Translations under genes and position numbers: made by a program
The notes under the pieces: generated by a model
The model's input: only the letters and a program-made list of their open reading frames with translations
The model's database searches: none
Told to the model about the DNA's origin: nothing
Shown: positions 52,392 to 61,037 of the stretch, one piece after another
Position numbering within the stretch: the stretch's first letter is position 1
Layout of the letters: the number at the start of each line of letters is the position of its first letter
Assembly (NCBI GenBank): GCA_038240605.1
Contig: JBBSDP010000025.1
Span: 1 to 64,000, forward strand
Length of the DNA stretch: 64,000 nt
Reading direction: 5' to 3'
From: JBBSDP01 sp038240605
GTDB lineage: Bacteria > Planctomycetota > Phycisphaerae > Tepidisphaerales > Tepidisphaeraceae

Positions 52392-53159
52392 ATGATCGAT
52401 ACGCACTGCCATCTCACGGACCCACGATTGGGGGAGCAGCTTGCGGGGGTGCTTCAGCGTGCGCAGGCTGCGGGGGTGAATCATCTCCTGACGATCGGGA
52501 CGGACCTGGCCGATGATGTCGCCTGCATTGAACTTTGCCGCCGGGTGCCTGAACTGCGTTGCGCGATCGGGGTTCATCCCAACTACACCGCGGATCTGAA
52601 CCTCGACGATCTGCCCCGGCTGCGGACACTGCACGCGGATCCGTCTGTTGTGGCGCTCGGGGAGATGGGGTTGGATTACCACTACGATCGGGCCGGGCGG
52701 GAGCAGCAGCGGCCGGTATTTGAGCTTCAGCTTCAGCTCGCGACGGATTTGAGCAAGCCGGTTGTGATCCACTGCCGCGAAGCGGTGGAGGATTGCCTTG
52801 CCATCCTGGGCAACTTTCCCGCCGTCCGTGCGGATTTTCATTGTTTCACCGGCACGCCTGACGAAGCACGGCGAATCCTGGACGCGGGGTACATGCTCGG
52901 GTTCACGGGGGCGGTGACGTTCAAGAAGAATGACGAGCTGCGCGAGGTGATGAAGTTGACGCCGTTGGACCGCCTGCTGGTTGAGACTGATGCGCCGTAC
53001 CTGACACCCGAGCCCATGCGCAAGCAGAAGGTGAACGAGCCGGCGATGGTCGTTCACGTCGCCGAACTAATAGCGAAGCTGAAGGGGATTTCGTACGAGG
53101 AGCTCGACGCGATCGTCACGCGCAACGCGTCGAACTTTTTCGGTTGGCCGGGCGTGTAG
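52392..53159 (+). CDS. TatD-family metal-dependent hydrolase
   Basis: 255-residue TIM-barrel deoxyribonuclease-like hydrolase. MIDTHCHLTDPRL gives the HxH metal ligands, ALGEMGLDYHYD the Glu, KPVVIHCREA the His, FHCFTGTPDEA another His and LLVETDAPYLTPEP the Asp. Family members include a 3'-5' exonuclease and a D-aminoacyl-tRNA deacylase, so the substrate is open. The ATG is only 7 bases after a repeat hairpin, so that hairpin is in its leader. Confidence 0.93.
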   Translation: MIDTHCHLTDPRLGEQLAGVLQRAQAAGVNHLLTIGTDLADDVACIELCRRVPELRCAIGVHPNYTADLNLDDLPRLRTLHADPSVVALGEMGLDYHYDRAGREQQRPVFELQLQLATDLSKPVVIHCREAVEDCLAILGNFPAVRADFHCFTGTPDEARRILDAGYMLGFTGAVTFKKNDELREVMKLTPLDRLLVETDAPYLTPEPMRKQKVNEPAMVVHVAELIAKLKGISYEELDAIVTRNASNFFGWPGV

Positions 53160-53187
53160 CGTTTCTCGGTTGGGGAGCCAGATCCGT

Positions 53188-54426
53188 TCAGGTGATGTAG
53201 GTCTTTTTCTTCCGCCCGCTCAGGTAGCTTTCCATGATGCAGGAGGCGAGCTCGCCGCTGCTCGTGTAGAACGCGACGCCCTTCGTCAGCTTGGTGAGCT
53301 GGTCGACGAAGCCCACCCATTCCATTCCCCAGTAATCTTCGATCAGGGCGAAGGTGCTGATCCGGCATCCCTCGCGCACCGCGAGAACCGCCTCTTTCAG
53401 AGTCGCGACGGTGCTGCGCTGATCGGGCGGGTAAAGGAGGTAGACGAAATCTCCCTCCACGTGGGCGGTGGGCTGGCCGTCGGTGACAATGAAGATCTGC
53501 TTGTTTTCGCCGGCCCGCTTGCGCAACACACGGCGGGCGAGCTGGAGGCCCATGTGCAGATTAGTGAAGTGCTGAGGGGCTTTGGCGAGTTGGTCGATCG
53601 GCACGCGGAGGCGCACCTGGTAATCGAAGATCGTGACCGGCTTGGGCATCGACAGCGGCAGCGCCGCTTCGGGAATCGTGTTGGCGCCTGAGTAGAACCC
53701 GATGAAGTCGATCGTGTCCTGCGGGAATCGCGAGTGAACCAGCGCCTGCATCGCCATGGCGACCTTTTTCGCGGACAGGTAACGGCCGTAGCGCATCATC
53801 GAGCCGCTCATATCGAGCAGGACCACGGTGGAGCAACTGGTCATCCCCTCGTGCAGGTGAAGCTCAAAGTCGCTCTCCTGAAAGCGAATCGCGCGGGTCG
53901 AGCTTCTCGCGTCTGAATGCTTTGCTTCTGAACCCGACTCGACTGAGCTCGTCGCGGGCTGAACCCTGAACCCCGAACCCTGCCCAGGCGGAATCCCCTG
54001 TCGGGTGAGCGCGTTACGCAGCGTCTGGTGAATGTCCAGCTCGCTGACCGGGTCACCATACTGATATGGTTTTGTCCCCTCGATGCGCTCGCCGCCGGCG
54101 CCGGGCGTGACCTTCTCGTGCCCCTCGCGCTGGCCGGTGCGGAGGTTCGCGAAGATTTCCATCAGCGCCTTGCGCTGCATGCGCGAGACGGCCCGCGGGG
54201 TGAGGCGGACGCGTCCCTTCCCGTCCTTGTCGAGCATCCCCTCCTTCAGCAACTGCTCCAGCAGCTCCGACTGCTCGGCGTTCTTGGGGTCCTTGAGCAT
54301 CTGCTCGATCGCCTTGAGCGCCTGATCCCCATGCTCCATGATAAACTGCATGAGCTGGTCGAAGCCGAACAGCTTGTCCTGGGTGGGGAACTCTTCACCG
54401 TCGTATTCGCCGTAGAAGTACTTCAT
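53188..54426 (-). CDS. VWA-domain protein
   Basis: 412-residue protein with a C-terminal von Willebrand factor A domain of the CoxE/VWA-containing type. MIDAS residues are DMSGSMMRYGR (DxSxS), a Thr region at HFTNLH, and VTDGQPTAHVEG. The N-terminal half is acidic and helical (DQLMQFIMEHGDQALKAIEQ). Around residues 145-185 is an unusual linker rich in Gly/Ser/Gln that is encoded by tandem 7-bp units. Such proteins often partner MoxR-type AAA ATPases; none is present here. ATG 54426 begins MKYFYGEYDGEEF; earlier starts add an Arg-rich leader. Confidence 0.87.
   Translation of the reverse strand: MKYFYGEYDGEEFPTQDKLFGFDQLMQFIMEHGDQALKAIEQMLKDPKNAEQSELLEQLLKEGMLDKDGKGRVRLTPRAVSRMQRKALMEIFANLRTGQREGHEKVTPGAGGERIEGTKPYQYGDPVSELDIHQTLRNALTRQGIPPGQGSGFRVQPATSSVESGSEAKHSDARSSTRAIRFQESDFELHLHEGMTSCSTVVLLDMSGSMMRYGRYLSAKKVAMAMQALVHSRFPQDTIDFIGFYSGANTIPEAALPLSMPKPVTIFDYQVRLRVPIDQLAKAPQHFTNLHMGLQLARRVLRKRAGENKQIFIVTDGQPTAHVEGDFVYLLYPPDQRSTVATLKEAVLAVREGCRISTFALIEDYWGMEWVGFVDQLTKLTKGVAFYTSSGELASCIMESYLSGRKKKTYIT
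53961..53981. repeat. 7-bp tandem tract inside the VWA gene
   Basis: GAACCCT, GAACCCC, GAACCCT: three head-to-tail 7-mers of the same type as the intergenic element at 31387. Twenty-one bases keep the reading frame and encode part of the GSGFRV linker. Confidence 0.75.
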
Positions 54427-54537
54427 CGCCGGGGATTGTAGCTCGCCGGCGAGTGGGGGTCTTTTCAGATGTGTGCATTTCCTCGCTAAGCGTTGATCGG
54501 TGACCGGCAAGCGCGTGCATGGACGCATCGCGCGCGG

Positions 54538-55800
54538 TCACTTGCCGAGCACGGGATCCGGCACGGCGGCCGGGCCCATGCTGAGCCCGATTGCCACGGC
54601 CCATCCTGGCTGTGGGAGCCGGCGGTCCAGGCCGCTCTCCACGCCGACTTCGCTGATTCGTCCCATCCGTACCAGGGGGTCGCCCACCTGCGCCGCAAGG
54701 CCTATCTCGCGGGCGATGTGCTGGCAGATCCCGCGGTGCCGCGCCTCGCCGCCGATGAACACCAGGCGGTCGAGCGGACGATTGGGAAAGTTCGCTTCGT
54801 GATAACTGCGGCACAGAGAGAGTTCTTCGACGAGCTTCGCCAGCGGCTCGCGGCAGGCCGCGTCGACCGCGGCGCGATCGTCCGATGCATCAGAGGCGGA
54901 CAATTCGGGCGGTTGACCGATGGACGTCAGCCGTTTGGCCGCGCCAATGGCGGGAAAATCCGTGGATTCGGCGGACACGTTCAATCCTGCGGCGCCGGAG
55001 CGCAACGGTTCCTTGGCCGTTTGTTCCGCGCCAGCGGGGACGTGGCACTGCTTGACGCGCAATACGCGGGCATCATCGAGGCTGATCTTCAGCGTGTTGG
55101 CGACCGCCTCGCTCAACTGATCCCCGCCGATCGGGATTACGCGGGCGAAGAGGATCTGCGGACCGCGAGCGACGATCGCCCGCGTCGCGCTGCATCCGAT
55201 ATCCACGAAACAGTTGGTCACTTCCGCATCGGTCTTGCGGCGGTAGACGTGGCAGAAGCAGTCGACGATCGCCTTGGGCTCCACGTTCATCCCGATTACG
55301 TCGAGCCTTGCTTTGGCCGCGGCGGCAAGGAGCTGATCGACCAGTTCGCGCCGCGCCGCCATGACGATCACCTCGTCGCGCGGGTCCTGGTCCTGGTACA
55401 CCTCGCCGGCCACCAGATGGCGGAGCAGGGCTTGCGCGGGATCGATCGGAAGCTTGCCGCGCGTCTCCCATGGCAGCGCCGTGCGGAGCGCGTCATCGTC
55501 CATGTGCGGCATGCGCACGTGCTGGACGTACATCGCGGCGGCCGGGAGGGTGAGGATCGCACGGCGGCCGCGGAAGTTGCCCTGCGAGAGCAGGTCGCGC
55601 ATCGTCTCGCTGAAGAATTTCAATCGGCCGGCAGGATCGTTGCGGAGGTGCGGGGGGACGTCGGCGGTGGCCGCAGCGGCGAGGCGGAACTCGCTGGCGC
55701 CCACCGGTTCGACCTGGGCAAGGCGCAGGCAATCGGTGCCGAAATCGACTCCGATCGGGTTGGCCTCGGGCGCAAACCAGCTTTGCACGAAACCCAGCAT
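54538..55800 (-). CDS. pilM: PilM-like type IV pilus assembly protein
   Basis: 420-residue actin-fold (ASKHA/SHS2) protein of the PilM family. PIGVDFGTDCLRLAQVE is the N-terminal phosphate-binding loop, GRRAILTLPAAAMYVQHVRMP follows, then NCFVDIGCSATRAIV and a second ASKHA loop GGEARHRGICQHIAREIGL. In type IV pilus and type II secretion systems PilM/GspL-like proteins form the cytoplasmic platform. GGAG lies upstream of the ATG at 55800. pilN/O/P partners are not adjacent, unusual for this family. An Ala/Ser/Asp-rich insert of about 45 residues sits near 275-320. Confidence 0.8.
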   Translation of the reverse strand: MLGFVQSWFAPEANPIGVDFGTDCLRLAQVEPVGASEFRLAAAATADVPPHLRNDPAGRLKFFSETMRDLLSQGNFRGRRAILTLPAAAMYVQHVRMPHMDDDALRTALPWETRGKLPIDPAQALLRHLVAGEVYQDQDPRDEVIVMAARRELVDQLLAAAAKARLDVIGMNVEPKAIVDCFCHVYRRKTDAEVTNCFVDIGCSATRAIVARGPQILFARVIPIGGDQLSEAVANTLKISLDDARVLRVKQCHVPAGAEQTAKEPLRSGAAGLNVSAESTDFPAIGAAKRLTSIGQPPELSASDASDDRAAVDAACREPLAKLVEELSLCRSYHEANFPNRPLDRLVFIGGEARHRGICQHIAREIGLAAQVGDPLVRMGRISEVGVESGLDRRLPQPGWAVAIGLSMGPAAVPDPVLGK

Positions 55801-56009
55801 CCGACGTCTCCGTTGTTCGCTCGCTGGCCCGTTGGGGGCGGCGGGCCGCGCCACGCGCGACTCACCCATCGGGAATTACGATTCGCGCTGCGCAGGGTCA
55901 AACGGGGAAACCGCACGCGACCACAGCGGCCGGAAGCGATGCCGTCAGACCCTGTGTTGTATCGACTGTGTACGCCAAGCCGTTTAGAGGGTCGGAGCGG
56001 TGGGGCGGT

Positions 56010-57212
56010 TCATGCAGGGGGATCGAGGAATTCGGCGGCGACCGCGTCGGCAACCTCCAAACCACGGTTGGTGAGCCTCAGGGCGGTCGAATCGGCCAGA
56101 AGCAGGCCGTGGCGGGTCAGGCGCTGGATCGGGTCGGCGAAGACTTCACGAGCCTCGCGGCCAGTCCGTCCGGTAAACTCGGCGAAGTTGAGACCCACCG
56201 CCAGCCGCAGGTTCAACATTGCAAGCTCACCAAGCCTTCGGCTGGGTGTGAGCGTTTCAATATCGATGGCGGGGAGGGCGTCCGATTCGATCGCCTGCTC
56301 CCACTCGCGCAAGTGGGGGCGATTGCGCCAGCGCCATCCCTCCACGTGCGACGCCGCCGACGGGCCCAGGCCGATGTAATTGCCGCCGTTCCAGTAAAGC
56401 AGGTTGTGGCGACACGCCTGGCTCGGAATGGCAAAATTGCTGATCTCGTAGGCCGCCAGGCCCGCCTCCTCCAGACGATGCCGCGTCGCGTGGAACATCT
56501 CCAGCTCGAGTTCCTCGGGCGCTGCGCGGAATTGCCCCAGACGCTTCTTGACCGCCATCGGCGTATTCGGCTCGTAGGTGAGGCCGTAGCAGGAAAGATG
56601 ACCCGTCATCAGCGAAACGGCCTGTTCCAGCGAGTCGAGCCACGATTCAAGGCTCTGCCCGGGAATGGCATAGATTAAGTCCACGTTCAGACGCTCGAAA
56701 CCGGCGTCTCGCGCCAGCCGGATGCTCCGTGCCACGTCAGCCGGGTCGTGGTGGCGTTCCAACGCGGCCAGCTCGGCCGTGTTAAAGCTCTGTGCGCCGA
56801 AACTGAGGCGATCGACACCGCCGGAGCGAAGCATCCGGCAGTAATCCGCTTCCGCCGTGGCCGGGTTCACCTCGATGGTCCATTCCTCGAGGCCGGAAAA
56901 ATCAAAGCGTTGCCGAAGCCCGGCGATGAGCCGGCTCATCGCCGGCGCGGGCAGAAGGCTTGGCGTGCCGCCGCCAAAGAAGACCGTCCTCGGGCACGGC
57001 GTTGGGCCGGGCCGATCCTGCAACCAGCGATCGGCCTCGCGCAGGATGAGGTCCACGAATCGGGTCATCCGCTCTTCGGACTGGCGGGTGATGCTGTAGA
57101 AGTCGCAATAATGACACTTGTGAAAGCAGAAGGGGATGTGGACATACAGCCCGTCTACGTTTCCGCGGGGCAGGTCAGAAGGGCTGAGTTGGGCGGGATC
57201 AACGGTGGTCAT
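56010..57212 (-). CDS. hemW: Radical SAM HemW-like protein
   Basis: 400-residue radical SAM protein of the HemW/HemN-like group. The [4Fe-4S] motif is C29-x3-C33-x2-C36 (CFHKCHYCDF), lacking the fourth Cys of true HemN, so HemW (haem chaperone/transfer) is the better name than coproporphyrinogen oxidase. Conserved GGGTPSLL, VNPATAE, RLSFGAQSF and VDLIYAIPGQ follow, and the C-terminal HemN_C region ends NRGLEVADAV. No haem genes are adjacent. Confidence 0.92.
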   Translation of the reverse strand: MTTVDPAQLSPSDLPRGNVDGLYVHIPFCFHKCHYCDFYSITRQSEERMTRFVDLILREADRWLQDRPGPTPCPRTVFFGGGTPSLLPAPAMSRLIAGLRQRFDFSGLEEWTIEVNPATAEADYCRMLRSGGVDRLSFGAQSFNTAELAALERHHDPADVARSIRLARDAGFERLNVDLIYAIPGQSLESWLDSLEQAVSLMTGHLSCYGLTYEPNTPMAVKKRLGQFRAAPEELELEMFHATRHRLEEAGLAAYEISNFAIPSQACRHNLLYWNGGNYIGLGPSAASHVEGWRWRNRPHLREWEQAIESDALPAIDIETLTPSRRLGELAMLNLRLAVGLNFAEFTGRTGREAREVFADPIQRLTRHGLLLADSTALRLTNRGLEVADAVAAEFLDPPA

Positions 57213-57372
57213 CTCTTGAACCAGACTGAAGTTGCGGGACCGGCGAAAAAAGAAGCGAATCGGGCTGCCGCGGGGGCGTTTTATCCTTGCCGAAGATAGC
57301 GGTAGACGCTAGTTTAATCATTGTTGGCGTGTTAGCGCATGTTGTAGTCACTCATCCGTTTCGGGGAATCGC

Positions 57373-57912
57373 ATGCAGGCAGTACTCGTTATGTTCCGGT
57401 CTGACGGAGAGCGGCGCAGTTTCTCAATCGCCCGCGACATGACCGTCGTCGGCCGTCGCGAAGATTGCGACCTTCGCATCCCCCTTGGCGAGGTCTCCCG
57501 AAAGCACTGCCGACTCGTTCGCGATGGCGACGTGCTTCGCCTGGAGGACCTAGGCAGCTCCAATGGCACGTTTCACAACGGGCACCGTGTCCAGGAGGCG
57601 ACGCTCGCCGCAGGTGACAGCGTCCAAATCGGGCCGGTCGTGTTTGTGTTGCAAGTGGATGGCGTGCCTGCGGATGACGAGCTGCATCCCGTCAGCAGTG
57701 AGTCGGTTGAACAGATGGTGGCAGCTCCCTCGAGCGATGACATGGGCCCGCTTTCGCCAACCGCCCAGAGCGAGGTGGACGATGGCCTGGAGCCGCTTCC
57801 CTTACCCGATGAGGAAGAAGGGTCGATCGATGCTGCCTTTATACTCGACGATTCCGCTCCCGGACCCCACGACCTGAACATCGATATCGACGCCCAGCAA
57901 CCGCACGGATAA
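57373..57912 (+). CDS. FHA-domain protein
   Basis: 179-residue protein. Residues 20-95 form a forkhead-associated domain that binds phosphothreonine: VVGRREDCDLRIP, EVSRKHCRLV, DLGSSNGTFHNG. The remaining half is an acidic, disordered Asp/Glu/Pro/Ser-rich tail with no fold. The partner kinase is not encoded nearby. Planctomycetes encode many Ser/Thr kinases, so a signalling adaptor role is plausible. Confidence 0.9.
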   Translation: MQAVLVMFRSDGERRSFSIARDMTVVGRREDCDLRIPLGEVSRKHCRLVRDGDVLRLEDLGSSNGTFHNGHRVQEATLAAGDSVQIGPVVFVLQVDGVPADDELHPVSSESVEQMVAAPSSDDMGPLSPTAQSEVDDGLEPLPLPDEEEGSIDAAFILDDSAPGPHDLNIDIDAQQPHG

Positions 57913-57969
57913 TTCCCTGCGACGATCGGCGCGGCTGCGGCACACCCGCGTTCTCAATCACACCACAGT

Positions 57970-58431
57970 TCAATCCTCACGCGTGATTCTTTGTTCGATC
58001 GCGTAGCCGGGGCGCATCGTCCAGTATTTCTTCCAGTTGTCGGGATTGGCCCAGAAGTACTTCTCCGTCGTTGACGTGATTGGCCCAAGGTCTTCTTCGT
58101 GATCGCCGGCGTACGCCTGGAGCAGCAGCGTCGCATGAGGGTGCCAGTTCTGGGCACGTTCGCTCACCCATCGGAAACCGATGGGCTCGCCACGGGGAAG
58201 GTGGTAGGTGGCGATCGCCTTGGAATCCAGCGGTTGGCCAAACCCGTTAAAGCGCGTCACGCGATAAAGCGTGTACTGGCCGTCGGTCGGCGTCTTGGCG
58301 GTAATGGGATGGTTAGAGCCCGGAGCCTGCGCGACCAACGAACTGCTGCTTGAGTTGCCACAGCCCCCGGACAGGGCCGAAACGACGATCACAGTAAACG
58401 CCAGAGATGCTGCACGAAGATTCCAAAACAT
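57970..58431 (-). CDS. Lipoprotein of unknown function
   Basis: 153-residue lipoprotein. The signal peptide ends ALSGGC (Cys 24), followed by a Ser-rich linker. The mature domain begins DGQYTLYRVTRFNGFGQPL and includes PRGEPIGFRWV, a beta-rich unit; a similar YTIYRYP element appears in the membrane protein at 60333, so the two may be distantly related. It lies 8 bases after the zinc-ribbon gene on the same strand. No known family. Confidence 0.7.
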   Translation of the reverse strand: MFWNLRAASLAFTVIVVSALSGGCGNSSSSSLVAQAPGSNHPITAKTPTDGQYTLYRVTRFNGFGQPLDSKAIATYHLPRGEPIGFRWVSERAQNWHPHATLLLQAYAGDHEEDLGPITSTTEKYFWANPDNWKKYWTMRPGYAIEQRITRED

Positions 58432-58439
58432 AATCCGCC

Positions 58440-58865
58440 TTAGTGAAAGAGCTTAAAATTATACGCGACTGACGCCAGCACGAGCACGGCGATGATGACC
58501 AGCAGCAACTTCATCCGTCCGCTGCTTTCTCCGCCTCCGCCGCCGCTGGGCAAGAGACGACCGAGGCTAAACCCGCTGAACGCACTGGCCATCCCACCCA
58601 GGGCCGAACCCTTTGCCCGGTATCGTTTCTTCAGACACTTGTCGCAGTACGGCATCCCCCCGAACTCGGTCATGTGGGTGGCGCCGGACGACTCGCCGCA
58701 TCCGGCACAGATACCGCCGCCCGCGAGGCCCTTGCGGCGTTGATCGGTCTCCCCGCAGGGCACACACCAGTAGCGACCCTCGCTGTCCTTCATCCGCTTG
58801 GCGGTCGTCACGTCGCGCCCGCACTTGCAACAGACCTTGGTTCGAGAAGAGGTTTGCGTCGACAT
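58440..58865 (-). CDS. Zinc-ribbon protein with C-terminal membrane anchor
   Basis: 141-residue tail-anchored protein. Two four-Cys zinc ribbons are visible: C12/C15 with C34/C37 and C53/C56 with C74/C77 (CAGCG...CDKC). After a Gly-rich linker (PSGGGGGESSG) a single C-terminal hydrophobic helix LLLVIIAVLVLASVA anchors it. GGAGGAA precedes the ATG at 58865. It is probably co-transcribed with the lipoprotein gene 8 bases downstream. Role unknown. Confidence 0.75.
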   Translation of the reverse strand: MSTQTSSRTKVCCKCGRDVTTAKRMKDSEGRYWCVPCGETDQRRKGLAGGGICAGCGESSGATHMTEFGGMPYCDKCLKKRYRAKGSALGGMASAFSGFSLGRLLPSGGGGGESSGRMKLLLVIIAVLVLASVAYNFKLFH

Positions 58866-58965
58866 GGCCGTTCCTCCGTGTTGTCGATATCTCCCGAAAG
58901 TACAGCAGATTCGCCCGATCGGGTCAAATTTCCTGATTTGGCTCGGCAGATCTCGCAAAGGCTGC

Positions 58966-59694
58966 TCACGTAATCGAACGCCCGCCGTCGAGGCGCAGGA
59001 TCTGGCCGGTCAGGTAACTTCCCGCACGGCTCAGGAACAACACCACTTCGGCCGCATCATCCGGGGTACCCGCCCGACCCAGCGGCACCCGGCGGAGGTA
59101 GCGTTCGCGCTCCGCCGGTGGGTAATCCTGTGGCCATTCGATCACGCCGGGCGCGATCCCATTCACGGTCACATCCGGCGCCAGCTCGCGCGCCAGGCCG
59201 AGGGTCAGGTTCGCCAGCGCCGCCTTGCTGGCGGAGTAGGCGAGGTAACCCGGCGCAGGACGCTCCACCATCAGATCGAGCATGTTGATCACGTGTCCGT
59301 GCCCCGCGCGAAGCAGCGGCGCCAACCGCTGGCAGAGCAGCAGCGGCACCTCGACGTGCACCGCCATCATGCGCTGTAACTGTGCCGGCGTTACCTCCGC
59401 CAGTGAGCCCGCCTCGAACGAGGAGGCGTTGTTGACCAGCACGTCCAGGCGCCCCAGGTCACGCACCGCGGCCTCCACTGCATCGACCGCCGCTGGAGGC
59501 TTATTGAAGTCGGCCTTGATCGCGATGGCGCGCCCGCCAGCGGCGATCAGTTCGGCACGAAGTGAATCGGCTTCGGTGCTGCTGCTGAAATAGGTGAACG
59601 CGACGTCGAATTGATTGGCCGCGAGCTTGCGGACGATGGCGCGCCCGACGCGTCGGGCTCCGCCGGTAACCAGCGCGACGCGTCGCTCGCTCAT
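58966..59694 (-). CDS. SDR-family oxidoreductase, pteridine-reductase-like
   Basis: 242-residue short-chain dehydrogenase. The cofactor motif TGGARRVG follows TGX3RXG, the variant typical of pteridine/dihydromonapterin reductases (FolM/PTR1) with NADPH preference. The catalytic YSASK motif and NNASSFEAG are intact; the C-terminus has VNGIAPGVIEWP and ends ILRLDGGRSIT. The start at 59694 is preferred to 59706 and 59730. A pteridine role is inferred from the motif alone; fatty-acid or sugar substrates cannot be excluded. Confidence 0.9.
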   Translation of the reverse strand: MSERRVALVTGGARRVGRAIVRKLAANQFDVAFTYFSSSTEADSLRAELIAAGGRAIAIKADFNKPPAAVDAVEAAVRDLGRLDVLVNNASSFEAGSLAEVTPAQLQRMMAVHVEVPLLLCQRLAPLLRAGHGHVINMLDLMVERPAPGYLAYSASKAALANLTLGLARELAPDVTVNGIAPGVIEWPQDYPPAERERYLRRVPLGRAGTPDDAAEVVLFLSRAGSYLTGQILRLDGGRSIT

Positions 59695-59817
59695 GGCCGG
59701 AAGCATACTGTTTCTGAACCGCGCGTACAAAGTGCATCGGTGCTATCGCGCTGCGCCGCGCAAGCGAAGACGACTGGCTGTGAATGCCTGAAACGGGCAG
59801 TCAGATCGAGACAATAT

Positions 59818-60102
59818 TCAGTTGCAAACGGCTATCGCGTGCCCGTCCCAGTCAATCGTGTACGCAGTTCCGCCCTGCCGCTGACAATACCAGCCCCACG
59901 CCACCGTACTCCATCCATCTGAATCCCTGGACTCTGGTCGGGCATCTCGGATCGTGCCGGTTTCGACAATTGTCGCCGCGCCCGGATGGAGCGCATGCAG
60001 GCGTCGCAATGCGCGCAGAATAGTGGAGCGTCGGCCGAACGCCGGGGCTATTTCCCAGTTCGGCGGTATCGAGTCGACTTTCTCGACAAGTCTCTCTGTC
60101 AC
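59818..60102 (-). pseudogene. N-terminal fragment of class I SAM methyltransferase
   Basis: 94 codons from GTG 60102 (with GGAGG upstream). After a helical lead (LRALRRLHALHPGA) comes a SAM-binding motif I, ATIVETGTIRDARP, then GWSTVAWGWYCQRQGGTAYTIDWD with the acidic motif II residue, and a stop right after IAVC. A complete enzyme needs a further 120-150 residues, so this is the front end only. It flanks the RHS island; decay by rearrangement is inferred. Confidence 0.6.
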
Positions 60103-60137
60103 CCTGCACCTCCCGAACAACGTTCAACTGTTACGTT

Positions 60138-60238
60138 CAGCAGGTCATCCATTCCGACGGCGACACCGACGCGGGCCACTTAAGGGCGGATTACATTTTC
60201 CGCTGTTCGCATTTCTCTTATCAATACGTCATATCGGA
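60138..60238. repeat. 100-bp duplicated segment, copy 1
   Basis: Starts CAGCAGGTCATCCATT and ends ATCAATxxGTCATATCGGA on the plus strand. The same segment, clearly similar along its length, recurs at 62852-62950. Both lie at the downstream end of a membrane-protein gene that follows an RHS tail. Confidence 0.8.
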
Positions 60239-60332
60239 CCCCGACCCGAATGCCTATTCGACTCCGCCCCCGTTCACGGTTCAAAGATCGTCCATATTCG
60301 GACCCGTTCGGTTATCTGCGTCCGAAATCCCG

Positions 60333-61019
60333 TCACCGAGGCGATTGGCTCAAATCGATTGAGTCATCGTTATTCAGGTGTCCGGAAATGACGCCTTCAT
60401 TTCCGTCAAGATTATAACCGATAAAGAAGCGAGATGCTTTATTCGGATCTCCGCGGCCGAACTTCATCGTGAGTCGGCTACCGTCAGGGACTGGAATCGA
60501 CATCCCAGGCGATCGATTGCCGCCGAGGATTCGATACCGCGCGAATAAGGTTGCCGGTTGGCATACATCCGCGTGAAGTACAATCGACGGCGTGCCAATT
60601 TCATCGAATCCATAAATTGGACGCACAATAACAAGTCGAAGCGTCCCATCTTCGCGGGACACGCGGTGCAAGAAGATCGCAGTTCGCGGTGTCGGCAGCC
60701 AATAAGGAATCTCCTGAAGTGGAGGGGGCGCGCTTGCGATCGCCTGTGCCCCCTGGGGGTATCGGTAAATCGTGTAATCCAACTCAGCCGGATTCGTCAC
60801 AGACTGAACGTCCATTCGGTCATCGCGATTATTGAATAAAAGCGCGGTGCCGGAATCAAAAGACATACATTTCGCCTGCCAATAGAGGTTGTGTATTTTG
60901 ACCGCTGCGCGATTCAACACGAATATTCCAGAGGTAAGAACGGCTGTTCCGACGACCGCGATGAGTAAATAGCCATGCCACGCGGGTGTGGAGCGGAAAT
61001 AATTGAGTGGAAAAGACAC
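60333..61019 (-). CDS. Membrane protein after RHS tail (candidate immunity)
   Basis: 228-residue protein: one N-terminal membrane helix (YLLIAVVGTAVLTSGIFVLN) then an extracytoplasmic domain of alternating strands including YTIYRYPQG, YWLPTPRTAIFLHRV and GRGDPNKASRFFIGYNLDGNEGVISGHL. GTG start at 61019, with GGAG upstream. It begins 18 bases after the stop of an RHS C-terminal tail, the position of immunity genes for polymorphic toxins; that role is inferred. Base composition is less GC-rich than the core genome. Confidence 0.6.
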   Translation of the reverse strand: MSFPLNYFRSTPAWHGYLLIAVVGTAVLTSGIFVLNRAAVKIHNLYWQAKCMSFDSGTALLFNNRDDRMDVQSVTNPAELDYTIYRYPQGAQAIASAPPPLQEIPYWLPTPRTAIFLHRVSREDGTLRLVIVRPIYGFDEIGTPSIVLHADVCQPATLFARYRILGGNRSPGMSIPVPDGSRLTMKFGRGDPNKASRFFIGYNLDGNEGVISGHLNNDDSIDLSQSPR

Positions 61020-61037
61020 GATGCTCCGGCGAGGCAG

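Noticed and set aside
54493..56379. 628-codon plus-strand frame opposite PilM
   Set aside because: The minus strand has clear ASKHA motifs and a ribosome-binding site; the plus frame is low complexity.
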